DNA of 64,000 nucleotides from Alitta virens (GCA_932294295.1 OW028581.1:18465162-18529161), one strand, 5' to 3'; positions 1-13,789 are shown, numbered from the stretch's first letter. Notes: generated from the letters alone by a model not told the origin. Made by a program: numbers and translations.

Positions 1-2507
1 TGTACCATAGGCACAAGTTTACCAATGAAGTAGGTCAGGCAAAGGCATCTTATAGTAACTGCGACCTTCAGTAAGAGAGACGGTCACGTAGGCAGAGGTT
101 TGTGACGAAATGATCAAAAATGTGACATTACACTTGGTCACGTTCGTCATGTTCAATAAGAGCTCTTACCTAAGGTTATTCAATGTAAATTGAGCATGCA
201 AAGTGTCAGAGTTAAAAAGGTTTACTTTAGGTTTATGTCAAACTTGCCGGGTAAAACTGCCTTTTTGTGAAACGCGGTTGTAAAATAATGGCATTTGTCT
301 AACTTCCTCCATTTTAGAGACCAGCAAAGACAGGGAGAATGGCAGACAGATTGCTTAAATACATTCTGCCCATAGATATACACTACTCGAAATAAACATT
401 TAGACTTATACAATATAGACTTAGCTGGACCACCATTAAATACCCTACCACCTACCACTAAAACAAACCATCTAGTACAGTAACTGTTGCTGTCTTCTGA
501 AATCTGTTACTAAAATACTCACTTATGATTCATATAAAGAAACAGAATATTTTATTGCCACATAACTTCGCAAATAAATTATAGTTATATTATTTACCAA
601 TATCAAGGTTTAACAAAATTATACGATTGAAAAAAGTGTAAGTGGAGGGGAGACTCACTTAAGGCTAATATTTGTCGCTATCAAATAATGTGGAATTTCT
701 GTTGAGCTGGATATTGGTTGTCACCAGTCAGGTACAAATAAAAAATGTAGTTCTTACTTGCTATGAGTAGCAATAGTTGAGTTAACATCATTTATGAGGA
801 TTACTGTAGATAGAGAGATGATCATATTCTTATAAAGTGACCCGTTTGTCATTTGGGTGGTCGTAGGAATGCATGAAAAATATGAATAGGAGCCTATACA
901 TGCGTGTGGTCTATTAGTATTATTAGGGATATAAATAAACATATCTTCATCAATTAGCAAGTCGTTGATGGAGAAATGGTGGAGAATGGAGATTATCAAG
1001 TAGAATTCCATGCCTTGGTAACTAATTGGGAGGAAGTCGAAGTTTGCCTCTCTGATAATTTGGACTCATGTTAAGTCTGGTTTCAGACTACATATTTGAA
1101 GAACCATGCCTTGGAGGAAAAAATAATAGGAAATAGGTGATGGCCATTCCAACAGTCAACGATTATATCAGCTTGTGGAAAGAAAATATAATCTAACCGT
1201 GAGTAATGAATCTGAAAATTGTAAAAACCTATTTCCCCATTGGTTATCAAAACAGAAAGGACACAATCAAAGAAAAGAAAAACAAAAATGTACAGGAAAT
1301 CAGAAAAACAAGTAAAAACAAACATGGCGGCCCAAATGTTTATGACACAATCAGCGGACCAAAATATCAGGCACAATAAACTTGCGGACCAGGTGTATTC
1401 AAGAGCCTTACACCACAAAATAGAGATATTGGTCATAAAGGGGTGATATGGAGCAGACTGAAACAATTGGTGTGATAGAAAAGGGGTAAAATTTAGCTGG
1501 GTGAGCATGTTCTTAGGCTTAATGATATCGCTTGTTAAATGGGAGGTAGGGCGATCAGTACTATGCGATAACATTGGGCTGTTCTTTGGCTTTTGAGTGT
1601 TCGGTTCCCAAAAATACAACACAGAAAATAGTAAGTGTTTGAAAGATGAGGAAACAAAACAAAATGAAGAATTTATGCAAAGAATAAAATTAACGTGGTT
1701 CGGGCTCTCTATTATCAACCAGACGTCATTGGCATGAGCTGTTGTATTGGTTATCCTTATCATATTTAGTGTCTTAATATAGGGAAATGAAGGACTCCAC
1801 CCATGGAGTAAATGTGTAACATAGTGTGAACTCCCAGCTTTATATTTATAGACCAGTAGCATTGACAATGAAATGCAATATAGGCAATGGATACAATGGC
1901 TATTCCAATAAATTTGTTCATCCTTAGTTATGGGTTTCATCCATCCATGAAGTCTCTAGTGACTCCATGATCCATCCCTTGTTTTTGACCTACACAACTT
2001 CCCTGAGGCACCATAACCAAAATGTAACAGGTCACCTGAAGAATTGATGAGTTTATCTCTAGAAATACCAGCTGACATATCTGTGAAGGATTGGTAAACA
2101 AAAATTGGTCAGAAGTTGATCTTGAGTGATCTTGCTCAAGGGTGTTATGCATACCTTCACATATCTTGCCCATTACAAACAAACATAACTGGACAACTAT
2201 AAGTGAGGTTGTGTGTGTAGTAGAACCACCGATGCTAGCATCTAGCTACCATCTCGCCATCATTCCACCGCCTTTTGGTTGGTTTGGAGTCATAGGAATC
2301 CCCCTCAGGCAACCAACCATAAAGCGGTAACCTTGTGTAACAGGTGGGAATCCAGAAAGGCCAAGACAACTCATCATCTTCTCATATCCATACTAAAAAT
2401 ATATGCAGTATGGTTTGCTGTGGCACCTGAATAAGACAGGCTTGCAGGACATGAGTTCACTGGTACACTCACTTTAGTTTTTACACTTTCCTTGTATAAC
2501 GCAATAG
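1..2507. other. AT-rich flank with no supported gene
   Basis: Chance frames only, including a 285-codon minus frame at 1083-1940 that I rejected. No repeats shared with the rest of the window were recognised. Confidence 0.5.
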
Positions 2508-2645
2508 AATCTCTCTAGGTGGCCCCACGGTAGCGAAAACTCAAGTTTTCTTAGTGGGGTCCCCTGCCTAAATGTAAAATTGTTGTTATTTTAATGCTAA
2601 TTATTTTTTGTATATTGCAAATAAATGTATCTGAATCTGAATCTG
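2508..2645 (+). mobile_element. Short retroposon tail with (TCTGAA)n end, copy 1
   Basis: Begins ATCTCTCTAGGTGGCCCCAC, contains a hairpin (CCCCAC ... GTGGGG around GAAAACTCAAGTTTTC), then AATAAATGTATCTGAATCTG. The tandem hexamer end and fixed 3' end are typical of a 5'-truncated non-LTR retrotransposon or a SINE that borrows such a tail. Confidence 0.6.
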
Positions 2646-5600
2646 GGCGCCAATTGTATCAATTCTCTCGGAACGTGATTCAAACTTTTTTCCCTGGGAC
2701 TAAAAGCCAGAACGTCAACCTTTGTACCAAAGAGTCACTCTGCGGTGAGAGGGCAACACTCTGCTCACACCAGGACCACTGATGGATACCACTTCAGACA
2801 TTTTAAACTGCACTGTGTTTCCACCTCGTCATTTATAGCTGTATATCACTAAACGTTCTGACGGTGAATTTACCATTTTGCTACAAATGGAAGGCCATCT
2901 ATTATTAATTCTGAATATATCATAATGACTTCTGATTGATAAATGCTCTCATCCAATGGTAGTTCTACTAAGGAATAATCAAATTTATGGGCATCAAGCA
3001 ATTGCTTGTCCCTCAGCACAGTGTATTTTATATGAAAAAGGCTCTGTGTCAGGAAGGGTTTAGAGAAGTAGACTATTTTAATACTCACTGGAGCAGCATA
3101 TAGTGGTTAGTGTAGAATGTCAAAAGTTGTAAACATATGATTCAGTTCAGCTTTGGGAGAAGAGAGCAAATATGATGTTTATTTTAGTGAGACTTGAACA
3201 CCAATCAGACCACTTTCTGACCATGTCTCATATGCCTCACACATAACATAGTGATGAAACTGAAGCTAGTGATGATATGTCTTAGTAGACTGTATCTCCC
3301 GAGTCAACATGCTGAAAGTGTGATTGAGTCTATTGAAACCACATGCATGTCAGCAGAGATCATTGGCCTACTAGGATGATGCTAACCCATTACAGATGTG
3401 ATCCGCAGAACCCCTGGTCAAATCGGCAGCTATCCCTTCAGGTCACTGGTCAAATTGCCAAGTTTTTCTCATCTGCTATAAGTTGTTAGAACAAAGAACA
3501 ATAACTTCACACTAGCTAGGATTAGAAGTGAATGGTTCTCATCATGGGTCATATTAGAGGTGGCTGCATCATCTTCAGAAGTTGTTCTGAGCCATATTGA
3601 CCAATTTCAGAGCCTCAGATTATGTTGTTTGGCCAAACACCATTTTTATGACATCCATGTGGGCTTGCTACTGGCCCTATGAACCAAAATTGCAGTGTAA
3701 CACATAGATAAGATGGCCAGTAAACCAAAGACATAATCATGAACAACAGTAGGCATCATTTGCTTCCAAAAACACTATCAACAAAGTAATGCCTTACAAC
3801 TTTTACTGATTACTTCATTAGTACTAACAAATATCTGACGTTCAGTCATTGATATATGTTAAAATGTTGACCTGAACCACTTCAACACAGCTGACTACTG
3901 GAAGCTATGTAACTAAAATAATCCATAATTAAGGTCTCTAAATTGTGGGGCATAAGCCTTAGGATAGGTTGTGTTTCCTATCTCTGGATAGCTACAGCTG
4001 AACATTTTTTTTATGGTAGAACTGCATGATTTTTGCTACTGAAACTGAGTATACAACATTGTTTTCACTAATCATTAATTCCGTGAAACTTTCTCGAAAT
4101 GCAGTTATTTTTATGAATACATTGCTAACAATTCTTCCAATACCAAAACTACAAACCAATACACACACCTGTGATAAATGGACCCACTGAGCATGAACAG
4201 CATAGTAGCATACCTACCTGATGCTTTCCACATTAACCAATGTTAACAGTGGGTAGTGGTCAGCAAGACATCTGTCAACCCAATCAAGACATGAAGAATG
4301 ACCACTGCAATCGGTCAAGGGAAAGTTTAACGTTACATGGGCAGGATGATCTAGTCTCAAGGTCAAGTTCGTCAGATAAGTTGTTTTGAGTCACATTGCA
4401 GATACTACACACGACCAGGTATTGTACTTACACCATTGACTGTTACTGTATGTTACAGTGTATTCTATGCAGAAATGAAGTCCTATCATCTCATCATTAT
4501 GTCTACCTCTGGCAGCTGGTCGTATAAGATGGCTAATGCTATGATTCATACCAATAGCATTGAGACATTGAAACTGAACATCAATCGTGCAATATAACTC
4601 ACACCATTTTTTTTTTATTGCGATATCTGTAGATGGTATACCTAAATAGCTGTGTCACAAAAATGTTCATTAACATAAATTTAAAAACAATTATAGATCG
4701 TGACATGGACAACACATCATTGATATTATATCATAAGCATCACTGCCCCACATGGTTGTAACAATGTTTTGTAGAAATATCTATAGCATCATGCATGTAT
4801 CTTATGATATCATGTGTCAGAAGGTTATGAATTGGTTTAATGAACTTGGAAAACTTGGAAAATACCAAAAACCTCATATATAATAATAAATACTAGATAA
4901 AAAAAAATTCTAGTCTTCAAAGCAGTGCTAAAGCAGTCAACTATAAAAACACTGTAAATATACATTTTGTACATCCCTCTGTCCAGCAACCTTGACCACA
5001 ATAATCAACTCAGGTCACTGAAATGTTGTGTTTATTTTCTTTGAAGCATTTTTCCCTCAGTCCTACGACTTATAACATTTCCTTCAGGGGGCCAAGACAA
5101 ACTGACAGGTGATCTTTGCCACCTGTCGGATGGTTAAGGTACTAGTAATACATCCGGGGATTTCTCAATTTAAGGTCTTCCCTGCTGCTACTTCAGTTGC
5201 CCTGGGGTCATAATGTTTGCCAAATGTTTACTTCCAAGGCCACTAGGTGGGGTTAGGTGTCATCTAGAGGGTTAATTACTGTCCAGATGACTACTCAAAG
5301 TCATTGTTGATCTGTACAGAAATAGTGACAGCTAGAAGTACAAAATATATACCATGAAATCAACTAGGTCCTATTTTAACAAAATCCTCCACGAAATTAA
5401 TAAATTAACAAGATGTGATATTAAAAGGAATCATATGAACTGAAAAGTAAACTATCATAATAACAAATAATGTTTTATACATAAAGATGGCAATTTTGTA
5501 TCTGACAAAACAACCTTACCAGTAATAGTAAAAAAAAAACACAAAAAAAAACATTCGAAGTCGCCGCAAGTCAAATTAACATTGTTCTTTATCTGAATGA

Positions 5601-5713
5601 TATTGACGCATTCACCTACACACCATACAGTCTTAACTAGATTCTCCACCACATTATAAAATTGGAGTTCTTGCCAATCTGATAAAATGTATACAAATAA
5701 TAGTATACACCAC
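2646..5713. other. Intergenic stretch, nothing recognised
   Basis: AT-rich unique-looking sequence with no supported ORF or repeat. A CTCF-like word CCACTAGGTGGGG sits at 5240-5252. Confidence 0.45.
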
Positions 5714-5973
5714 TCATTGAAGTTCCCATTCACTAGTTGTGTCCTCGTAATAAATCACCGTTAGTGCACCTGATATTAACATTAGTACAACCTCATAAGT
5801 GGTCAGCCTGTCTTCATTTATAGCCTTGCTTATCCCCGAATGTGCCTTATCATCGCCATGTTGAAATAATCTGATTAGCCCAGATACTGTGTAGCTGTCA
5901 AGAGTGACTAAGTGTTTCAGTTGATAAGCAGTCTGACCTGGCCAGTAGTACACACTGCCCTTTTGATAAGACC
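5714..5973 (-). CDS. Possible alternative last exon of the GRDP-like gene, or an orphan exon
   Basis: An 85-codon open frame with stop follows an acceptor-like ATTTGCCAG|GG. Its phase (1) matches the weak donor at 11173 inside exon 7, so the two could join in frame. The peptide includes GSVYYWPGQTAYQL, HSGISKAINEDRLTTYEVVL and then a hydrophobic stretch LMLISGALTVIYYED before an acidic end. Codon use is not obviously biased toward simple sequence. I do not recognise a domain, and the polypyrimidine tract is weak. It may be chance. Confidence 0.22.
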
Positions 5974-6315
5974 CTGGCAAATGGTACTTCAAAATACCTT
6001 AACTGTTGTTCAAGGCACGCTCCAAAAGATACAACAGCCCAATGCATTAGCTTAGAGTATATGCTGACTGCACTTTATCTTTCAAACTACCTAAGCTGGA
6101 GTACAAAGCCAGTATACATATTATACAGTATAAGGTAAATAGTAAGTATCTGTAATTCAAAAGTTCAATTTTTGACAGAATAATATCAGACTTTACATTC
6201 AGATTCAACTGTATTTCAGGTATGATATACTGCATTACGTGAAAACTTAAGGATGGTACACAAAGGAAGTATAATTTTAATGTCAGTGTGTGAATGTAAC
6301 TGGGTCTGAAGCTTA

Positions 6316-6455
6316 AGCCCAGTTCACACTATTACGAGTAAGAGCGACGAGTGACCACGGACGTCGAAAAGGGACTATACGTGCTCTGTTAATCGCGTAT
6401 TAATTCTTTCGACACGCGTTCAGCGAACCGCCGTCGACTGCTCGGTTTAAATGAC
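6316..6455. other. CpG-dense patch, possibly a young DNA-transposon remnant
   Basis: About seventeen CpGs in 140 bp. It starts AGCCCAGTTCACACTA, a style common at DNA-transposon ends, and its halves show weak inverted similarity around GTCGAAA. The right end is not found. Confidence 0.35.
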
Positions 6456-8439
6456 TATAGCACAGGTAAAAAATGTCAGAGACAGACATAATGATGAGAT
6501 GACAAGGTTGGAATCTACATCATTATTACACCCAATCTTGTGGTCAGTTCACCCAGAATTGTGTTGCGATCTATTTATGTATTTGTCTATCACTTCCTTC
6601 TGTGCTTGTGTATAACAACTATTCGGACCAAATTAACTAATGATAGCAGAGATAGGAGATGCTATCTGGCTCCCTGATGGTTTATCTAGCTCATTCCATC
6701 CTGAAAATCTCTTCATGCTATTGAGAGGTTGGTCACCACTTGGTACGAAGTCCTTCAGGTGCTTGCCTAAAACCAACTGTAAACCACCTGCACAGAGTGC
6801 GCAAGTCTAACACACTTGGAGTGTGAACACAGAGTGAAAAGAGTGTGAACAGGTAAAGAGGACTTAAAATGGAGTGGCCCAAGTCTGTGTTGATAAGACT
6901 GGCAAAGAATGGCAAAGATGGGACCATCAACTCAAGCACAGAGATAAATAAGTAAGACGTTAAAAAGTTAAACTGGCAAATGGGATTGAGTAAAACTGTG
7001 ACCTAATATACTGACAGATTGGTGGAGTGACAGCAAACTACCCAAGGAATAAATGCATTAATGTATTAAATAAACAATACATTTGCCCTTGCAACTGATA
7101 TAATAAAAAACTGAAAACTATTCAATGATAATTTGACAATGAGTAAAAGGTAACAGTAAATTCTCAGAATGAAACTTATTATGAAACAACTTGCTTTGTT
7201 TCCAAGTAAGTTTATTACAGTGCTAGTCCTTCAAAACAAAGTGTGATAGGCCTATCTCTGGCCACTCACAAGCATTTAAATAGACTTATCAACGGAGACA
7301 GGAGGCGAGAATGTTGTACAAAGAGTCAAACAAGGAGGACCAGTGTGTGCTGTGCTTGTAGTGTTTACAGCTGGAATGCCTTACAGTCTTGCTTGGCAAT
7401 GTTCCTGTTGTCTCCTGAAGAAGTCAACATGGTGCTGAGGGTGCGCTGTCAGCACCAACATAGCCTAACCCCTACTGTTGGCTGTGTGCACCCAATGGTG
7501 CTCTTTCTGCATCCCAGTGGTGTTCTGCAAGGTGCACCCATATAACTAGATTTGTGGCATTTTATGTCTCATTTGAGCTCCCTACAGCGTGCCATTGGTG
7601 GCATTTTTTGTGTAGTGTTTTCGTCCCCTGCTCATTAGTCAATATATGTAGGCCATCTGTATATTTTCATAAGTAAACTGTCATGATTTTTTGCCGCATT
7701 ATGTTTCCATTGTTATTGTAGTTTGCCTAATTTTGCTTGTCGCTCTTCATATGCAATAGTCCAAACCTTGTTCTAATGTATGACATTAAAAAATTATAAA
7801 TACGATTGGCTATAACGCATTATTATATGCCAAGAAGTTTGTTTCCTTAAGATTGAATTCAACTGTCAAATAGGCTCAAAGTACATTTGTCTTTACTGTG
7901 ATGTCATCTTTGTAATTTTCGTGGTATTGAGACGTTCAATCCTAATGCAATTATTTCCCAGAAATGGCTATGATTAAGCAGAATCATAGTGACAAAATGC
8001 AATAATAATGCAATAATTTCGCATCTCTAGGGTGTGTCCTCCTTCTGCTCAAGTTCAATATATCTATCTTCTCTACAGGTTTTTTGGACATGAATCTGTT
8101 ATTGTTCCTGTTTTACCAAACATTACACTAAGTTACTTTATCTATTGACATGATAGTAACCATGGCAAACAACTTTAGCAAATGTTTGTTTCTTTCAGGT
8201 AACAAGTGGTAACCAGAAAATCTGCCCAAAAGCCAGTTTGTACAAGCCATTACAGGGGTAGAGCAACCTGCACATGTGCACATACCCTCAGGGAAACCCC
8301 TTAATGGATGTTGCTCTGTGAACCCCTGCTAGATGCCCCTCCACCCAAACAGTGTGAGATGCCCTCCAGCATGCAGATATCATATGCAGTAGGGTTGAAA
8401 ACAGTGCATGCTACAAGTTTCTGAAGACTATGTTATAAA

Positions 8440-8813
8440 TTATTATCCCCGTAATAATTACATGGAATGGAAATATTTTTTTGCTCTCAGTTGATAGCTG
8501 ACATCATTAATTTCAAGGCATGTGATTTGACACTCGACTTTTCTGATGTAAAGAACTGAACATGACCAAAACAGAGTTTGACAATCATGTGCTTTGTTAG
8601 GTTGTAGTTTTCTGTTTGATTGTTTATAGTTATTTCTTTAAAATGTTGCTTTAATTCTCTTTGAATTGTTAACAAGTTTCTCATGAAACTTGGAAACTGT
8701 AACAGCAAAATAGGGATTAAAATAGGATAAGCAGACAAGACCAAGTGTTTTTATTTTCTGACTCTGCGCAAAATTTCAAATGGAATTCTTCGCAATTATT
8801 ACTGGGATAATAA
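8440..8813 (-). mobile_element. M4 TIR element, copy 1
   Basis: 374 bp with ends TTATTATCCCCGTAATAATT and ATTATTACTGGGATAATAA. The interior matches the 18.3-kb copy in reverse, including AGCACATGATTG and TAGGGATTAAAATAGGATA blocks. Confidence 0.72.
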
Positions 8814-11137
8814 GTGAATGACAAAATTTCAATTGCAGATCAAATGAAAAAGTTAACCCACATTGCATGTCAAATGCCTGATCTGGACATCGGTAAGTTT
8901 AACCCAAATTCACAGGCACTTCAGGCAATGTCAGGTCCACTTGGAATGCTATAATATCATGAAGTTAATTATAAAATGTTGATGTTGCTGCAGGATCTAC
9001 AAGTTAACAATCATTCTTCCGTCGTTGTATTTTCAAAACAGAGGCACAAGTAACTTTTATAAAAGCTATTTTCACTTTCTTCATGGCAGACACTGAGTAT
9101 TGAAAGTTCTACAAAGATAGACACTCATACAATCTATACATATAATATTCGGATTAAACCTAGGACACAATGTACCCAGACGAGAAATCTAACTCAGAAC
9201 CAGCCATGACAGATTTTTCACACAAATACATTGATAGAATGACAGAAATTGTACTAAACAGTAAGGGTAAAACAAAGTTGCAAAAGAAAGTGTAAGGATA
9301 CTTGGAGAAACAAACGCAGGGAGCGAAGTTTGTTGTTCTTGGTTTCTGAACCCCTCTGTTGACTAAAAGAAAAAAAATTGTTGCAGTGAGAGAGCTTTCT
9401 GTCAAGGTAACTCCCTTTTTCCTTTCTTTTTCTTTCATCATTCAGTTCAACTTCAGTTCAATTGAAATTTTTACCGTAAAACTTCATGTTAAAAATACAC
9501 CACAAATCCATTATATGTAATGGAGAATTTGCTTTTACAAATGATGTCTCAAAATAAATAGGTCTACCTATTACTTATGAAACAAACAGTGGTTAGAACA
9601 ATCGGAGAAAGTTATTATTAACAGAAATAATTAACGCTGTTCTATCATTGCTGAGATACTTTAAACAGAGCACATATTTACAAGAATTGTGCTGTCTCTA
9701 GTGTGTGATTCAACTATGTCTTGACTGGCATGAGGTTGAATAACCAAAGGTCAGTGAAAGGACCCCTGGTGAGTCAACAAACATTGCCAAGAAACAATCA
9801 CGTTTATGACGTCATGAAATTCCAATGGAACATTCAACCGAATGGTTTGTTACGAGGAATATATTCTTCAGTTTTTTAATGTTTAATGCAAGAACCTTGA
9901 ACTTTGAAAAAAAGTTAAAAAAAAAAGCTGGCCATCCACAGAAATACTATTACCACCCAGGAACTAGCATGTTTATACCTTTTATTGGCTGGGTGGCATA
10001 CTTGTACCTACTAATGTATTTGATAAAAAATATACGCAATGTTGCATGTTTTCTTGCTAAATTTAAAAAAAAAAGATGTTTTGACTAGATTTTTACATCA
10101 AATACTGTTCAATGCAGACATATAGGTCTTTTGTGACCTCTACATGTCGATAAAATTTAATCATTAGGCGTGTACCACCCACTTAAATTACAAATGTAAA
10201 TATATGCTGAACATGCATACTTGCTGGTCCAAATACTTGTGGGTGGTAAGACTACCACTCAACCAGTATGTTAGGAATTGACAATGACACAACATTCTCT
10301 ACCATACTGTACAGCGCCAATAACTCTCACCACCACCCAGTTGCCATTGAGATATCTAGTTGCTGCCTGCTGTCTACAGAGTACAGACCTTGCGTAGGAC
10401 TTGCACAAAACAAAAGTAAGCAATCCCACTGACATTTAAGCATTACAAATACCCCATCACTGACATATATATCCATACAACCGCCTCTTTTTATGCATTT
10501 CCAGACCGAGACAAAATGGCACGAGATGACAGATGTATGTAAACCACTAAGCCTAAGTTTATGCTCAGCTGTGAAGTGGTAAAGATGAGAAAGTAATAGG
10601 GCGCAGTGATGCGCCTAGATAAATCATGATAATCCCTTTGAAGATTGGTTCCTATAAAGTGATGATGGGATGGATAGCTAGACAGATGGAAAGATAGAAA
10701 GATAGATATGGAAAGATCAATATGGAAAGTTATAGATAGAAAGATATATTAATCTCCTAGATTTCATTATTCTGAAATATTACGCCCGCACAAGTTAATT
10801 TTAAAATAAAATTACTGCTCATGCAAAATTAACCCTTTAAATTTGTTTGCTAACATGACAAATATGTAAAGATTTAAAAAGGATTAGAAGTAAAAGACAA
10901 ATGACGTAAGAAAATAAAAAAATAAGGCAAATGCGAAAATAATAGAATAGAAATAGGGATTAGAAAGAAAAGAAAGTTTCAGAACAGAATTGAAAGGAAA
11001 GTAAGAAATGAAATCTATATACTGTATTTCAAAGTCTAACCAAACTACCTAATTTAAGTTCCACTCTTAATTTCTAACTTATATAAATATTGTACCAAAA
11101 TATATTACAATTAACCACAACACTTCACACTCTAATT
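8814..11137. other. 3' flank of the GRDP-like gene
   Basis: No supported ORF. Contains one CRE (TGACGTCA, 9807-9814) and a degenerate GATA-rich stretch at 10670-10745. Possible untranslated region is not delimited. Confidence 0.4.
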
Positions 11138-11274
11138 TTACCCTACATTAACTCTACTTGACTGCAATTTACCACTTCTGTAATATCTTTCCTGTCCTCT
11201 GAACATCTTGGGATTTTTAAGACCGAATCGGTCACTCTGTCGCTGGCTCCACATAATCTGAATTTGCTCGGTGT
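11138..11274 (-). CDS. GRDP-like protein, candidate terminal exon 7
   Basis: Acceptor GTTTTTAAAAACAG|AC completes G|AC (Asp) from exon 6 in the right phase. 44 further codons follow, including IQIMWSQRQSDRFGL and MFRGQERYYRSG, before a stop ending at 11138. The reading is basic and hydrophilic, unlike a chance AT-rich frame. There is a weak internal donor at 11173/11172 (AGTG|GTAAAT, phase 1) that could instead lead to a further exon. I found no convincing polyadenylation signal close downstream, so the 3' end is open. Confidence 0.6.
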
Positions 11275-11745
11275 CTGTTTTTAAAAACAAATTAAAGCTT
11301 AACAATTTAAAGCAACAGAAAGCAATACATGTCAAGCAATAGAAGCACACTGAAAGAAACATTAACATAAAGCAATGTAATGTAATTGTGTTTTTAGAAG
11401 AGCTCGAAAAGCAATTATGTAATTATGGTCATTTTATGCCATGCGATGCTTTAAATGCAGAAGTAAATTTAAGACCATTTTTTTAATACACATTGTTAAA
11501 AGATAGTTTTATTAAAGTCGTTTTTTCATCAGCAGCTGTACACATAAGTGACTAAATCCAAGTACAAAATGTTGAAGAATTTAAGACAAAAAGTTATTAA
11601 ACCTGGGACGTCTTTGGTGCCATGAAAAGAATTGCCACACATCACTCAAAAGTCAAAAATAAATTTAAATTCGATTATATTCTGCTCCAGTATTAAGAGA
11701 TAAAATGATAGCACTTTAATTGCCTCATTGTGTGATGCAACCAAA

Positions 11746-11813
11746 TGAAAAATTTGACAAAAGTGAAAACTTTGACAAAAGTGAAAAATTTGGCAATACT
11801 GAAAAATGTGACA
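11746..11813. repeat. 18-bp tandem repeat, about four units
   Basis: Units AAAATTTGACAAAAGTGA, AAACTTTGACAAAAGTGA and AAAATTTGGCAATACTGA follow one another, then a partial unit. It lies 0.47 kb upstream of candidate exon 7 in the last intron. Confidence 0.7.
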
Positions 11814-12507
11814 TATCTTCTCAATTTGAGAATGATATAGTTTACCATTACACAAAATCACCCTCAAACACATAAAAATATTAGGGTGAGATAAAAGGAC
11901 TCCAGGAAGATATTGGATCAAATTAAACACCCTTCAGTTGTAATCCTAACACCCTATTTCTGACCCACCCTGACCTCTGGGGTGATACCTGTGTGATGAA
12001 ATCACATTTGAGGGTAATACCATGGAGCATACTGACCCCAGGTCAAAGTGTGTCCATCATGTAGGGTGATTGACAGGTTCAAAACACCATTTTACCCCTT
12101 CAGACGATGCAAAGGGGTATGCCCAATGATTATTGGCCATCGAAGAATTTTCATCAATGAGATATTCCAGGGCATTCTGCTTAAGCTATTAAATGGAGCA
12201 TGTGTTGTACATGCCAGTCATACTTTGCATGGCATAGTACATTATTATATACTACTCTGCAAACATTTGCCAAGCGTAAGAAAGCAGAAATGATAATTTC
12301 AGTAATGCACTAGAAAGATCATCTGAAATCTGCATTACAACAACATTGAGGTCATTCTTCTAATTTGATAAATTAAAGAACAGAAATTGGAGAAATGGAG
12401 AAGTTGTCACCAATCATCAATAACAGTACATCAGACACAGGTAATATATATAACTGTCAGGCATATCAAATCCACAACAGAAATGGTAGGTAATAATTAT
12501 GACTGAC

Positions 12508-12667
12508 CTAGAACACCAAAGAAGTCCTCCTCATCCGGGGGTCTGCCAATTTTGTAATCCCGCCAGGTGGCCTTGATGATGCCCCAGTCGCCATCTGCAT
12601 TTTTAATCAGCATGGCTCTGTCGCCTTGACTTTCCTCCAGGGCCATCCAATCATGTATTGGCGCCAC
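12508..12667 (-). CDS. GRDP-like protein, coding exon 6
   Basis: Acceptor CAATTAATCATAG|GTG joins in phase 0. 53 codons follow, including DWMALEESQGDRAMLIKN and GDWGIIKATWRDYKIGRPP, and end near EEDFFGVL. Donor is CTAG|GTCAGT, phase 1. If the donor were not used, the frame would stop four codons later (GQS then stop), so a shorter protein ending here is possible. The W-G and W-R residues suggest a structured fold. The donor and the open frame of the next exon favour splicing. Confidence 0.85.
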
Positions 12668-13629
12668 CTATGATTAATTGGAACCAAATTTAAAATCAAC
12701 TTTCAATGCTAGTTACCATAATAATAAAATCATTATTTCATATAAATAGGGGATACGGGGGGCCCTTTGGGAAATGGGGTACATTGGGACACAGGCCATA
12801 TCTGGATAACAAATTCAGAAATCCAAGGCTGGCCCCAAACTGAAGTAGGGGAACACCGTCATTTCTGAGTGGATGCCTTCAAGATCAAGTGATGCGTTCA
12901 GCTGTGGTAGGCCATTTTAGGTTAGTACAGAAGTTAGGCCATATCCATGTAGTGCCTCTGGTAGAGATTGATTAAGCATATAAGTAATCTTATATAGCCT
13001 GAATGGAAGAGTGGACAGGTGGTGTTTTTATTAATCCATTGAATTGGGATCATTGGGACGGTTAGGCCGGGGTACATTGGGACAGTGACAGTGACAGAAG
13101 AGAGGCTTTGACGTGGAAAGGCTGTGCGCCAGACTGCCAAGGCACTTAATACTAAATCATGTCTCCACAGGTATATTCAATTGGTAAAAAGAAACCAGGC
13201 AATGAGTTCAAGATCTGACAGTTTTCACAGGCCATATGTATAGTATTTGTTTCATCATATGATGCTTATTATATCAAGCTCCAAACTATGACTGGGACTA
13301 GTTTGACAATTGTTAAACTTAATACCGTCGCCACCAATGTCCATTTAATTGTGTCAGAGGTATTTGGTATTTCATTGTTTTGACACAGTTTATTGAAAAT
13401 TTGATCTATATTATTTTAAAAGATGGTACTTTATTGGTTCAATTCAATAGTGTAAAAAAAAATTCAAATGGTGTTCATCAAACTTTCTTGCTCTCTTACA
13501 GTCGGGTAAGTGTGACAAACAATGACAAATTATTCAGGAGTGACAAAAGTACATTCCAGGAGCAAATTTGTCCTTCTAGTTTAAAATGTGTCAAAAATTC
13601 ACACTATATTTACTTATTCTTAAAGAAAA

Positions 13630-13782
13630 TTTCAAAACCTTGATCACTAAACTCTGAAGGACGTCATGTGAATCCAGGACTACCATTGGTTAATGAGGCC
13701 CCTCAGCCAATAGGATTCCTAGAGTCACATGACGTCCTCTGTAGTTTATTATATATAGTTTCCAAGTCAATGAGTTCTTCTG
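13630..13782. mobile_element. M2 MITE abutting GRDP-like exon 5
   Basis: Palindromic element: arms GACGTCATGTGAATCCAG and its complement CACATGACGTC around AATGAGGCCCCTCAGCC, with outer GTTTCCAAGTCAATGAG. The right end CTTCTG is followed by TA, the Tc1/mariner-type target. The element ends 7 nt from the exon border. Confidence 0.75.
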
Positions 13783-13789
13783 TAATTAC

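Noticed and set aside
1240..1446. Lysine-rich plus-strand frame opposite the 285-codon ORF
   Set aside because: Low-complexity A-rich sequence explains the Lys/Gln content; no domain seen.
1083..1940. 285-codon minus-strand ORF
   Set aside because: Rich in Phe, Ile, Ser and Cys as expected from AT-rich non-coding DNA, with no recognisable motif, no clear splice context and no similar copy. Long, but not supportable as a gene.
5240..5252. CTCF-like word CCACTAGGTGGGG
   Set aside because: One short motif match; similar words occur at 35.47 and 39.95 kb (the latter within a SINE target duplication), so chance is likely.
12770..13090. Repeated GGGTACATTGGGAC word at both ends of a 300-bp piece in the intron between exons 5 and 6
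   Set aside because: Direct rather than inverted, only 14 bp, and the rest does not match; too weak to call an element.
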